Origin: Verrucomicrobiaceae bacterium
GTDB lineage: Bacteria > Verrucomicrobiota > Verrucomicrobiia > Verrucomicrobiales > Verrucomicrobiaceae
Direction: 5' to 3'
Length of the DNA: 64,000 nt
NCBI GenBank assembly: GCA_027484445.1
Contig: JAIXSY010000022.1
Span: 1-64,000, forward strand
In this document: in pieces, positions 35,269 to 44,198 of the stretch
Layout: each line of letters begins with the position of its first letter
Numbering within the stretch: the first letter of the stretch is position 1
Translations under genes and position numbers: made by a program
Notes under the pieces: generated by a model
Seen by the model: the letters and a program-made list of their open reading frames with translations, nothing else
What the model was told of the DNA's origin: nothing
Databases searched by the model: none

Positions 35269-35691
35269 TCAACTCTTCCACGGATTGATCAGCGCCAGGC
35301 TTTTCGGGAAATCCTTCTCGTTTCGCGTCACCATCGTCAGCCCGTGCAGTTCAGCCGTCGCGGCCAGAAGTGTGTCCACGAAAGGAGGCTTGCGCTTCGT
35401 CAGGCGCTCCTCGCGGCTGTAAACCGGACCCCAGAAGCTCATGAGCGCCCGATCCACCGGCAGGATGCGTCCACGTCGTTCCATTTGATCCGCAAAAGCA
35501 TTGAACCAAGCAAGCAGATGGCTCCTGCGCTTGCTCGGAGCCATGTCCACGATGCCACGTTCGACTTCTCCGAGTGTCAGGATGGAAATGGCGCAGTCGG
35601 GATCATGTGCGATGAGCCACCCCATTACCTTCGGATCCTTTTTCCGTTTAGTGGGTTCACTGACCACCATCGTGTCGATCAGATACTTCAT
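35269..35691 (-). CDS. PIN-domain ribonuclease toxin, VapC/FitB-like
   Basis: 140 residues. The acidic PIN residues are in place: D6 in MKYLIDTMVVSE, E in LTLGEVERGI, and the D of FVDTLLAATAELHGL, followed by VTRNEKDF. This is a classical VapC/FitB arrangement. It is probably an Mg2+-dependent RNase that cleaves tRNA or rRNA when unbound. The start ATG overlaps the stop of the Phd-type antitoxin gene by four bases (ATGA), as in most vapBC operons. The pair lies antisense between sufB and sufD. Confidence 0.85.
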   Translation of the reverse strand: MKYLIDTMVVSEPTKRKKDPKVMGWLIAHDPDCAISILTLGEVERGIVDMAPSKRRSHLLAWFNAFADQMERRGRILPVDRALMSFWGPVYSREERLTKRKPPFVDTLLAATAELHGLTMVTRNEKDFPKSLALINPWKS

Positions 35692-35966
35692 GAGAAATCG
35701 ACATCTCGTGGCGGCCCTGGAGTGCGGAAGATGCGCTTGTGCAAGGTTTTATCCGGACAAGCCAGCAGGTGCTCCAGCATGCTCCATTCCTTCTCCTCCT
35801 TCGCCGGAGCCAGTTTCCGAAACTCCTCTTGTGACAAGACCACTACGACGGGCTTTCCATGTCGCGTGATGGTCTGTGCTCCCTCGGTTACTGCACGGTT
35901 CACCACTTCGCTGAAGCGGTTCTTCGCCGTCTGGAGCTGCCACTCGGATTTTTTCACTGCTTTCAT
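35688..35966 (-). CDS. Phd/YefM-family antitoxin
   Basis: 92 residues. The N-terminal part, WQLQTAKNRFSEVVNRAVTEGAQTITRHGKPVVVVLSQEEF, is the conserved Phd/YefM fold, with K-x-x-F and the R-x-G-K-P-V-x-V motif. These proteins bind the toxin through the C-terminal half and repress their operon by binding DNA at the N-terminus. The first gene of the two-gene antisense module, it overlaps the toxin gene by four bases. Its promoter must lie in the 55 bases up to sufD, which contain a direct repeat of TCTAGCCAG. Confidence 0.88.
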   Translation of the reverse strand: MKAVKKSEWQLQTAKNRFSEVVNRAVTEGAQTITRHGKPVVVVLSQEEFRKLAPAKEEKEWSMLEHLLACPDKTLHKRIFRTPGPPRDVDFS

Positions 35967-36021
35967 ATCACCAAGACTAACCGCCTGATTCTAGCCAGTC
36001 TAGCCAGATTTTCTCTCCCCA

Positions 36022-37326
36022 ATGCCCTCTGACACCTCCACCGGCCTCCTCGCTCTCGCACCTACCCGCGGCTCCAACACGCCCAACTGGTTCACCGCCC
36101 GTTCCAACGCCGCCTGGACCGAATTCCAGTCTCTGCCGCTTCCGGGCCTCAAAGACGAAAACTGGCGCTACTCGAGCGCGAAGAAGATCGAACTCGCCGA
36201 CCACGCGCCGGCCAAGGCACCGACCGCCGAGCAGTCCAAAGCCGCTCTCGCCGCCACCGAAGGTCTCAAGGAACGTGCCTCACGCTTTGTCTTCGTGAAC
36301 GACACCCTCGTCGAGTCCGACACGAGCGGCCTTCCTGCCGGTGTGGTCTGCGTGAGCTTCGAGGAAGCCCTCAAATCGCACGAAGCGGCCCTGCAGCAGC
36401 ATTTCATGAAGGGTGAGCAAGCTCTGGGCTCGAATAAATTCGCCGCGCTGCATCTGGCGCATGTCAAAGCGGGCACGGTCATCATCGTGCCGAAGAACGT
36501 CGTCGTCGAAAAGCCCGTCGAAATCTTCCACTGGGTCGTCGGCGACCACGCGGCCATCTTTCCGCACACGCTGATCGTCACGGGCGATCACGCCGAGGTC
36601 AGCGTCGTCGATCATTATCGCAGCCTCGAAGGTGAAGGCGGCCTCAGCATCGCCATCGCCGACCTCGTCGGTGGCAGCGGCAGCAAGATCACCTATGCCG
36701 CGTGCCAGGAACTGGCCGATGACGCCCAGGCGCTGCATCTTTCCAGCATCACCGCCGGGCGCGATGCCAGCGTGAAAAGCTTCCAAGTGCAGCTCGGTGC
36801 CGCCTTCAGCCGCAGCGAGAGCGTCAGCGACCTCGTCGGCCAGGGCGCTCGCAGCGACATGCTCAGCGTCAGCTTGCCCATCGGCGAGCAAATCGTCGAT
36901 CAGCGCACGCTTCAGCGTCATAAAGCCCCTCACGCCACCAGCGACCTGCTCTACAAAAACGCCCTCTACGGCCAGTCCCGCAGCATTTTCAGCGGCCTCA
37001 TCATCGTCGATGAAGGTGCGCACTACACCGACGCCTACCAGACCTGCCGCAACCTGCTCAACAGTGACGAAGCCGAAGCCACCAGCCTCCCCGGCCTCGA
37101 AATCAACGCCGACCAGGTCAAATGCAGCCACGGCAGCACCAGCGGCCCGATTGCGGAGGAGGAGCTTTTTTATCTGAAGGCCCGAGGCATCACGGATCAA
37201 GAATCCCGCAAGCTCATCGTCGAAGGTTTCCTCGCGGATGTGATCGAGAGATTTGGCAACAGCGAGGTGCTCGATACACTTGTGTCACGCATTGATGACA
37301 AGCTCGAGCGCGCAGCCTCCGTATAG
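36022..37326 (+). CDS. sufD: Fe-S cluster assembly protein SufD
   Basis: 434 residues. Recognised by DENWRYSSAKKIELA at the N-terminal domain, the beta-helix core with VDHYRSLEGEGGLSIAIADL, and the C-terminal KNALYGQSRSIFSGLIIVDEGAHYTDAYQTCRNLLNSDEAEATSLPGLEINADQVKCSHGSTSGPI, the SufB/SufD paralogous domain. SufD forms the scaffold complex with SufB and SufC. It is separated from sufB by about 1.3 kb carrying an antisense toxin-antitoxin module, so it may need its own promoter. No sufS, sufE or sufU follows. Confidence 0.95.
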   Translation: MPSDTSTGLLALAPTRGSNTPNWFTARSNAAWTEFQSLPLPGLKDENWRYSSAKKIELADHAPAKAPTAEQSKAALAATEGLKERASRFVFVNDTLVESDTSGLPAGVVCVSFEEALKSHEAALQQHFMKGEQALGSNKFAALHLAHVKAGTVIIVPKNVVVEKPVEIFHWVVGDHAAIFPHTLIVTGDHAEVSVVDHYRSLEGEGGLSIAIADLVGGSGSKITYAACQELADDAQALHLSSITAGRDASVKSFQVQLGAAFSRSESVSDLVGQGARSDMLSVSLPIGEQIVDQRTLQRHKAPHATSDLLYKNALYGQSRSIFSGLIIVDEGAHYTDAYQTCRNLLNSDEAEATSLPGLEINADQVKCSHGSTSGPIAEEELFYLKARGITDQESRKLIVEGFLADVIERFGNSEVLDTLVSRIDDKLERAASV

Positions 37327-37376
37327 TGAATGACCGCAGCCTTGGGTAGGGTGCGGTGGACCTTTCCCGAAGCGCC

Positions 37377-40300
37377 ATGAACACTCCCCCCGCCCCCACT
37401 GACGCCAATTGGCAACCTCCTTCCCTTCAGGAGCTCGCTGCGCTTTTGCCTCAGTATGAGTTTCTGGAACTGATCGGAGTCGGTGGCATGGGCGCAGTGT
37501 ACAAGGCGCGGCAGATGGCCTTGGATCGTCTGGTGGCGGTAAAAATCTTGCCGCCAGTGTCAGACGATGGTGACATCGACTACGCCGAGCGGTTCAAGAT
37601 CGAAGCCCGCACGCTGGCGCGACTCTCCCACACGAGCATCGTGGCGGTTTATGACTTTGGGCAGACAGCCGCTGGTCAGCTCTACTTTGTCATGGAGTAT
37701 GTGGACGGCACGGACGTCGCGCAGATGCTCCTGCGTTCGGGTCGGCTGCCGCAGGCTCACGCTTTGGCGATCATTGCGCATGTCTGCGATGCCTTGGCCT
37801 GCGCCCATGCCCAGCAGGTGATCCATCGCGACATCAAACCTGCGAACATCCTCATCGCCAAAAACGGTCAGGTGAAGGTGGCGGACTTTGGGCTGGCTAG
37901 CCTGGGAGGTCAGCAAGACCGGAGCGTGAAGGGCGATGGAGTGGTGCTGGGCACGCCAGATTTTGTGGCTCCCGAGACGCTCATCCTCGGCGCGCCTGTC
38001 GATGGGCGTGCGGATCTGTTCGCCGTCGGCGTCATGCTTTACAACATGCTCACTGGCAAGCTGCCGAACCAGGCAGGCCTGCCCGCCAGTGCGCTAGTGC
38101 CGGGGGAGGTGGACCCGCGCCTGGACGTGATCATGCGCCGGGCCATGGAGACCGATCCTGAGCTGCGCCCTGCCTCGGCCCAGGAATTGCGGGCGGAGCT
38201 AGATCGCGTCGTTTTCACACCACAGGCCGTTCAGGCCGCGCATAGTGGACTTTCCTCGACAGAGCCCGAACCCCCGGGGGCGAAAAAAGCCCAGCGACTC
38301 CCGCTGGCTCTGCTGGCAGCGGCGGCGGCACTTGCGCTGCTGGGCTGGTTCCTGTGGCCTGCGGGGCAGGGTCAACCCACGCCGGAGCAACCTCCGTCTC
38401 CCGTAGCAGTGACCGCGCCTGCCTTGCCCGAGACGCCAAAGATGCCAGCAACACCCGCCGCTGAAGCTGAGCCGGAGCACCGACCCGATGCGCCGCTCGG
38501 CGACGTGCGGCACGAAGACGGCCAGCGCTATCGCTTTGTCCCAGGGCGCTACGACCGCACGGCGGCAGTGGCCAAAGCCGCAGCCCTGGGGGCTCGTCTG
38601 GCACGCGTGGACACCCATGACAAGGTCGAATGGCTGTGGGAAAAGCTCATCATCCCCTCTCTCTACCTGGGCCAGCGCGTGTGGGTCGATGGCGTGGCCA
38701 CAGAAGCTGGGGACTGGCGCTGGAGCGATGGCAGCCCCGTGCGCGGCGATCTGCCATGGGCATCTCAGCAGCCCGATGCGAAGGCCTTCCCTGCCTTTGT
38801 GGATCTGCATCGAGATGACGATAACCCGGGGCTATCTGATGTTCAGGAAAACGATGACGTCTGGCGCAGCGAGAGCGTCGGCCTCTTGATCGAATTTCCA
38901 GCCAAAGAAGAGCCAGCAATGGCCACGGTGGCACCTCCCGCCCCGGCACCTGCGCCTCAGCAGGACGCTGCCCCAGCTCCTCCGCCTGCGATGGAAAAAA
39001 GCAGCGCTGAAGCGCCCACCCCCGCCCCCACAGCTCCCACGATGCCACCTCCAGCGCCGCGTGAGCCTACGGCCGCTGAGCGTCGGCTGGCCCAGCTGGA
39101 TGCTAGCTTCCGCGCGGCCTATCAGCGCGATGCAGGGCAGACCTTTGAGGCGGCGATGAAAAACCTGACGCAGGGATACCTCGGCGCGCTCTCGCGGGCA
39201 CGCGTGGCGGCACAGAGCCGTGGCAGCCTGGATGAAGTGACTGCACTGGATGCCGAAAAGGCGAGCCTCGAAGCCGGAGACACACCCCCACCAGCCGACC
39301 TTCAGGGCACGCCGCCCAGCTTGGTCAGCCTGCGGCAAACATGGCGCGCGACGCAGGCGAAGCACCTAGCCGAGCGCGACAGGCGCGTGCTGCCACTGTA
39401 TCAAAAGTACATCGAGGCTCTGACGGCCTACGAGGCCGAGCTGACGCGAGCCAATCAGATCGACGATGCCAAAACGGTCCGGGACGCACGGGAAAAGATC
39501 GCCGCTGAGATGCCAAGCCCTGAAGCCCTGGCAGAGGCCAGCGCTAGCGCAGGCATCACTCCTCGCAAAAGCAGCGACACCGCAGTCACCACCAGTGCCG
39601 TGCCCGTGTCCGCAGGCGGGTCATGGCGGCAGCTGGCGCTTTGGGTCATTGGCCTGGGAGGCAGTGTCGAGGTCGTGGGCCGCGATGGCATTTCTATCCA
39701 AGCTGACAACGCCAAAAGTCTGCCCAGTGGCCGCTTTGACATCACAGGGATCTATTTGCCAGATGGCAAAGCGACCCAGGCTACGGACAAAGATTTCACC
39801 CTGCTGGTCACGGCACGCTCCCTGAGGCAACTTTACCTCACCGGGCCCTCACTCACGTCCCTGGAGCCGCTGCGCGGCCTTCCGCAACTGACCAGCGTGA
39901 CCTTGGTGGACTGCGCCGCGCTGGAGGATGCGAAGCTGGCCGTGCTAGGCAGCCTGCCGCTGCTCCGTGAGCTTTCTCTTTACCGCTGCCCCGTCGGCAC
40001 CGCCTGCCTGAGCGCCGTCGCTGCCTGTCCCAAGTTAGCCGAGCTGAGGATCCACGAGTGCACGGTGACAGACGATGCACTGGCGGCCCTGGCCTCTGCC
40101 CGGTCCTTGCAGTCCCTGAGCCTGAATGATGTGCCAAATCTCACCGATGCTGGCATCAGCCGCTTGGCAGAAGGCAGTCGTGTGCGGCAGCTTGCAGTCT
40201 ATGGCCAGCACTTCACGGGCGAGGGTTGGGATCGCTTTGGCCAGCAGGCACAGCTCAGCGTGCTGATGCTGGCCAACTGCCGCCCTAGTGCCGAGGGCCT

Positions 40301-40937
40301 GCGCGCGCTCTCCAGCATCGCCAGCCTGCGGCAGGTGACCCTGGACAGCTGCGCGCTTACGGATGAGCTGCTGCTTCCCTTTGCGGCCACCTCTCGACTG
40401 GAAGGCCTGAGTCTGGAGGACAATCCCCTGACTGGCCCAGGGCTGAAGCACTTGGCCGGAAACACAGCGCTGCGGCTCTTGGACGTGTCAGGAGATGACA
40501 CCGCGCTGTCGGATGAGGCGCTCACCATCATCGCCAGCCAGTGGCCACAGCTCACGCAGTTGCGCCTTGGGAAAGGCACCTGGTCTGCGACCGGCCTCAC
40601 TGCCCTGAGCAGCCTGCGTCAGTTGGTGAGCCTGAGCCTGGACAGCAGCAGCGCGGATGATCGCTTCGCGGCCGAACTGACGTCGATGAATCGGCTCAAA
40701 ACGCTGGAGCTAAAAAACTGGTCCATCACGCCTGCGGGGTTGGAGTCCCTGAAAAGCCTGAAAGCGCTAACTCGGCTGGAGCTGGAAGCCTGTGCGACGC
40801 TGGACGACAGCGCGATTCCCCTGCTGCGGGATTTCAAACGGCTCTCCGAGCTCGTCGTGCGCGCCTGTGGTCTCACGGAAGACGGCTTTGCTCAGCTGCG
40901 CAAAGGCCTGCCTGCCAGCGTTTCTCTGACCAACTAG
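37377..40937 (+). CDS. Membrane Ser/Thr protein kinase with C-type-lectin-like and LRR domains
   Basis: 1186 residues from the ATG giving MNTPPAPTD. Residues about 28-285 are a Hanks-type kinase: GVGGMGAVYKARQ, the ATP lysine in VAVKIL, the catalytic loop HRDIKPANIL, VADFGLAS and the APE-like APET. One membrane helix follows at about 306-328 (LALLAAAAALALLGWFLWP). Then comes a cysteine-free C-type-lectin-like domain (about 370-510) with WVDGVATEAGDWRWSDGSPV. Next are a Pro/Ala-rich linker (about 520-565) and a helical region (570-720). Cysteine-rich leucine-rich repeats fill about 790-1186 (LREVTLDSC-like units). The kinase is therefore cytoplasmic and the lectin-like and LRR parts outside. 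Such sensors are common in Planctomycetes and Verrucomicrobia, but this domain order is unusual to me. No phosphatase partner is nearby. Confidence 0.85.
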   Translation: MNTPPAPTDANWQPPSLQELAALLPQYEFLELIGVGGMGAVYKARQMALDRLVAVKILPPVSDDGDIDYAERFKIEARTLARLSHTSIVAVYDFGQTAAGQLYFVMEYVDGTDVAQMLLRSGRLPQAHALAIIAHVCDALACAHAQQVIHRDIKPANILIAKNGQVKVADFGLASLGGQQDRSVKGDGVVLGTPDFVAPETLILGAPVDGRADLFAVGVMLYNMLTGKLPNQAGLPASALVPGEVDPRLDVIMRRAMETDPELRPASAQELRAELDRVVFTPQAVQAAHSGLSSTEPEPPGAKKAQRLPLALLAAAAALALLGWFLWPAGQGQPTPEQPPSPVAVTAPALPETPKMPATPAAEAEPEHRPDAPLGDVRHEDGQRYRFVPGRYDRTAAVAKAAALGARLARVDTHDKVEWLWEKLIIPSLYLGQRVWVDGVATEAGDWRWSDGSPVRGDLPWASQQPDAKAFPAFVDLHRDDDNPGLSDVQENDDVWRSESVGLLIEFPAKEEPAMATVAPPAPAPAPQQDAAPAPPPAMEKSSAEAPTPAPTAPTMPPPAPREPTAAERRLAQLDASFRAAYQRDAGQTFEAAMKNLTQGYLGALSRARVAAQSRGSLDEVTALDAEKASLEAGDTPPPADLQGTPPSLVSLRQTWRATQAKHLAERDRRVLPLYQKYIEALTAYEAELTRANQIDDAKTVRDAREKIAAEMPSPEALAEASASAGITPRKSSDTAVTTSAVPVSAGGSWRQLALWVIGLGGSVEVVGRDGISIQADNAKSLPSGRFDITGIYLPDGKATQATDKDFTLLVTARSLRQLYLTGPSLTSLEPLRGLPQLTSVTLVDCAALEDAKLAVLGSLPLLRELSLYRCPVGTACLSAVAACPKLAELRIHECTVTDDALAALASARSLQSLSLNDVPNLTDAGISRLAEGSRVRQLAVYGQHFTGEGWDRFGQQAQLSVLMLANCRPSAEGLRALSSIASLRQVTLDSCALTDELLLPFAATSRLEGLSLEDNPLTGPGLKHLAGNTALRLLDVSGDDTALSDEALTIIASQWPQLTQLRLGKGTWSATGLTALSSLRQLVSLSLDSSSADDRFAAELTSMNRLKTLELKNWSITPAGLESLKSLKALTRLELEACATLDDSAIPLLRDFKRLSELVVRACGLTEDGFAQLRKGLPASVSLTN

Positions 40938-41018
40938 GTCCATTCGGACAGGACCGAAGAAGCCCCGCGCTGCCTTTCTGGCAGAATCAGCGGCTTTTCC
41001 GCGTTAGTTCAGGCCTTC

Positions 41019-43265
41019 ATGCCCAAGTTTCCTTTCGTTTTTGCCAGCCTCTGCCTCAGCTTGCTGAGCCTGCCTGCGGCTGATCCCCTGCCCGGCCACT
41101 CTCAGCATGGCGAGGCCTTCAACGAGGGTCCGCGCCAAGCCGCCACGCTGATCCCCGGCTGCGGGAAGGTGAGCTTCCCCATCACGCACACGAAGCCAGA
41201 CGCGCAGGCTTTTTTCAATCAAGGTGTCGGCCAGTTGCATGGCTTTTGGTACCTGGAGGCGGAGCGCTCCTTCCGCCAAGTGGCGGCGATGGAGCCCGAC
41301 TGCGCGATGGCCTACTGGGGCATGGCCATGGCGAATGTGAACCAGGACAAACGCGCGCGGCTGTTTCTCAAAAAGGCCACCGAACGCCAAGAAAAAGCCA
41401 GCGCCAAGGAGAAGCGATGGATCGCTAGCCTGGAGAACTTTTACCGAGAAGACCCGAATGACAAACGCGACAAACGCCAGCGCGCGCTGGACTACATCCG
41501 CGACCTGGAAACCATCGTCCAAGAGCACCCAGAGGATGTGGAGGCAAAGGCCTTCCTGGCCTGGAAAATCTGGCATGCGAATGGAGATGCCCCCATCACC
41601 AGCTACCAGGCGGTGAATGCCCTGCTGGATCAGGTCTTTGCCGTGAATCCTGAGCATCCTGCGCATCATTACCGCATCCATCTCTGGGATCAGCGAAAGC
41701 CCGCCCAGGCACTGAAGTCCGCGGCCATGAATGGACCCGCCGCACCCGCCATCGCCCACATGTGGCACATGCCAGGGCACACCTACTCAAAGCTGAAGCG
41801 CTACGACGACGCCATCTGGCAGCAAGAGGCAAGCACACGCGTGGATCACGCCTACATGACCCGGAACTGGCTCCACCCCGACCAGATCCACAACTACGCG
41901 CACAACGAAGAGTGGCTGATTCGAAACTATCATGAGTTAGGCCGCGCGCGGGATGCCATCGCCCTAGCCACCACGCTGATTCGGCATCCTCAGCATCCCG
42001 CCCACAACACCCTGGACAAAGACAGCACCAGCGCCAGCTACGGGCGCACACGGCTGCTGGAGACGCTGTTGCGCTACGAGCTGTGGGACAAGGTGCTGGA
42101 AGTCACCCGCGGGCCTCTTTTCCCCACCGTGACTCAGACGGCGCATGAAGCACGCCGCCTGCATGCGCAGGGGCACGCTTTCTTTGCCAAAAAAGACTCG
42201 GAATCCCTGGCGACCACCGTGAAAGACCTGCAGGCCCTGATCGCCCAAGAGACCGCGAAGAAGAAAGTGCCCGCCCCAGCCAAGCCCAAAGCAGGAGAAA
42301 GCAGCAAGGCCGAGGCCCCGAAGGACAACGCCAAAAAACAGGACCAAGCGAACCCTGAAAAACCCAAGCCCACCCTAGCGGAGAAACTGCTCGCCGAACT
42401 ACGCGCCCTGGAGGCTGTGCTAGCCAAGCGCAAGGACGCTGCCGAACTGATCCGCAAAGCTACCGATCTACCGAAACCGCTGGCGGCGCGCCTGTGGCTC
42501 ACTTTGGGAGACAAGCCCCAGGCCAAGGAGCTGCTGAAAAACTACCCGCAGGATCTCAGCGGCCTAGCGGCGAAGGCCGAGATGCTGGACGCGCTGGGCC
42601 AAAGCGATGAAGCCCGAAAGACCTTTGAGGAGGTGCGCAAGGCCGCCTTTGCCATGGATGCGGATCTGCCGGTCAAAAAGCGCCTGGATGCCCTGGCCAC
42701 TCGCTATGGGGTAAAGGGTGACTGGCGGGGCAAGCCCCCTGTGCGCACCGACATCGGCCAGCGCCCGGCGCTCGATACCCTCGGGCCGATGCAGGGGCCT
42801 TTGCCTGTGGCTCCCGCGTGGCAGGCCTTCACGCTCGAGGGCGGCACCTTTCAGAGCCAGGCGCTGGTTGGAAAGCCGCACGTGCTGCTCTTTTACCTCG
42901 GCTCTACCTGCACCCACTGCATGGAGCAGGTGAACGCCTTTGCCAAAGCGGCCGCTGATTATCAAAAAGCAGGGTTCCAGATCCTGGCCATCACGCGGGA
43001 GCCGCTTTCCCAGGCGGGCCGTGTGGCGGAGCAGATGTCCACAAAGAAGCTGCCCCCTTTCCCCATCCTGAGTGATCCTTCGCTAGAGGCCTTCAAGGCT
43101 TTCCGCGCTTACGATGACTTTGAGCAAGAGGCGCTGCACGCTACCCTCTTCATGGATGCCAGTGGCCGACTGCGCTGGATCGACATCAGCTGGCAGCCCT
43201 TCACCGACACGGCCTTCCTGCTGCGTGAGGCTCAGCGCCTGCTGAGCCTCGACAAGGTGCGCTGA
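41019..43265 (+). CDS. Secreted TPR and redoxin-domain protein
   Basis: 748 residues. Signal peptide MPKFPFVFASLCLSLLSLPAA. Residues about 45-400 are helical-repeat (TPR-like) units: QAFFNQGVGQLHGFWYLEAERSFRQVAAMEPDCAMAYWGMAMANVN and later units. A Lys/Ala-rich segment follows (about 405-450: AKPKAGESSKAEAPKDNAKKQ). The last 160 residues are a peroxiredoxin/redoxin-like domain, PHVLLFYLGSTCTHCMEQVNAF, where the CTHC pair is the redox site, then FPILSDPSLEAFKAFRAY. It is probably periplasmic. The TPR part may bind a partner and the redoxin part may act on disulfides or peroxide. Confidence 0.82.
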   Translation: MPKFPFVFASLCLSLLSLPAADPLPGHSQHGEAFNEGPRQAATLIPGCGKVSFPITHTKPDAQAFFNQGVGQLHGFWYLEAERSFRQVAAMEPDCAMAYWGMAMANVNQDKRARLFLKKATERQEKASAKEKRWIASLENFYREDPNDKRDKRQRALDYIRDLETIVQEHPEDVEAKAFLAWKIWHANGDAPITSYQAVNALLDQVFAVNPEHPAHHYRIHLWDQRKPAQALKSAAMNGPAAPAIAHMWHMPGHTYSKLKRYDDAIWQQEASTRVDHAYMTRNWLHPDQIHNYAHNEEWLIRNYHELGRARDAIALATTLIRHPQHPAHNTLDKDSTSASYGRTRLLETLLRYELWDKVLEVTRGPLFPTVTQTAHEARRLHAQGHAFFAKKDSESLATTVKDLQALIAQETAKKKVPAPAKPKAGESSKAEAPKDNAKKQDQANPEKPKPTLAEKLLAELRALEAVLAKRKDAAELIRKATDLPKPLAARLWLTLGDKPQAKELLKNYPQDLSGLAAKAEMLDALGQSDEARKTFEEVRKAAFAMDADLPVKKRLDALATRYGVKGDWRGKPPVRTDIGQRPALDTLGPMQGPLPVAPAWQAFTLEGGTFQSQALVGKPHVLLFYLGSTCTHCMEQVNAFAKAAADYQKAGFQILAITREPLSQAGRVAEQMSTKKLPPFPILSDPSLEAFKAFRAYDDFEQEALHATLFMDASGRLRWIDISWQPFTDTAFLLREAQRLLSLDKVR

Positions 43266-43266
43266 T

Positions 43267-44055
43267 TCAAGGTTTCGCCAATGCCTGGCGAGCCATCACG
43301 GGGTCATCGGTGGTGATGCCATCGACGCCGAGACGGGCGAAGCGCTGCACGGCCTCCGGCTGGTTCACCGTCCAGACGTAAAGCCCGAATCCGGCTGCGC
43401 GGATTTGCTTCACCATGGCCTCGTCCCACGGAAAATCCGCTTGGCTGAGGTCGAGTCCATCGAGCCCATCCGCCTGCGTGTCGGCGATGAGCTGGGTCAG
43501 GTCGGTGGGCGTGTGCTGCTTGGTCCTGCCCGAGGCGAGACGATAGACCTGGATCCAGGGCAGGGCTTTCTTGGACTCGGCCGCAGCCTCGCGCTTGAAG
43601 GCGATGATGGCCAGCTGCTCGGCACGGTCTTTCATGGGCTCGAGGATGCGTTTCAGCTCCGGCACGATCTCCGCGCCACATTTCACCTCGATGAAAAAGC
43701 GCTTCTTGCCTTTGGGCAGCGTCGCTAGGGCCTGCTCCAACGTCGGGATTTTTTCCCCGGCCCAGGCAGGATTTTTCCAGGCCCCTGCCCCCAGCGCTGT
43801 GAGCTGCGCCTGGGTGGACTTGGCCACTTCCAGCGTCTCGCCCGTGGTGCGCTGGGTGGTTTTGTCATGAATGACGGCCGTTTTGCCATCGGCGGTGAGA
43901 TACACATCCAGCTCGCAGGCATCGGTTCCATTTTCCCAAGCGAGCTGGAAGGCTCCCAGGGTATTTTCAGGGGCGCGGGCAGAGAAGCCGCGATGGGCGA
44001 TGATTTCGACGGCCTGGGCAGACATGGCGGTGAGCAGGAAAAGGAGGGCTTTCAT
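43267..44055 (-). CDS. Secreted glycerophosphodiester phosphodiesterase
   Basis: 262 residues. Signal MKALLFLLTAMSAQA. The GDPD catalytic pattern is present: IIAHRGFSARAPENTLGAFQLAWENGTDACELDVYLTADGKTAVIHDKTTQRTTG, with H, E, E-x-D and H in that order, plus the late FFIEVKCG with Glu and Lys. The enzyme hydrolyses glycerophosphodiesters to sn-glycerol 3-phosphate and alcohol in the periplasm. It converges with the redoxin gene, one base between stops. No glpT or other phosphate gene is adjacent. Confidence 0.92.
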   Translation of the reverse strand: MKALLFLLTAMSAQAVEIIAHRGFSARAPENTLGAFQLAWENGTDACELDVYLTADGKTAVIHDKTTQRTTGETLEVAKSTQAQLTALGAGAWKNPAWAGEKIPTLEQALATLPKGKKRFFIEVKCGAEIVPELKRILEPMKDRAEQLAIIAFKREAAAESKKALPWIQVYRLASGRTKQHTPTDLTQLIADTQADGLDGLDLSQADFPWDEAMVKQIRAAGFGLYVWTVNQPEAVQRFARLGVDGITTDDPVMARQALAKP

Positions 44056-44198
44056 CTCGAAAGTGGCAGCCTAGGGGAAAGACAGGCCGATGGGCAAGCC
44101 CAGTCTGGGCACAGAAAGCCGCTGGGGAAAAACACCTTGCCGCAGGGGGCAAAGCGTGTTCTCTCACCTGTCCAATCCCACCCAAAAACCACGCAATC

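Noticed and set aside
34968..35988. Continuation of the membrane-protein frame through the PIN/Phd region
   Set aside because: The part after about 35268 mirrors the antisense genes and has no protein character.
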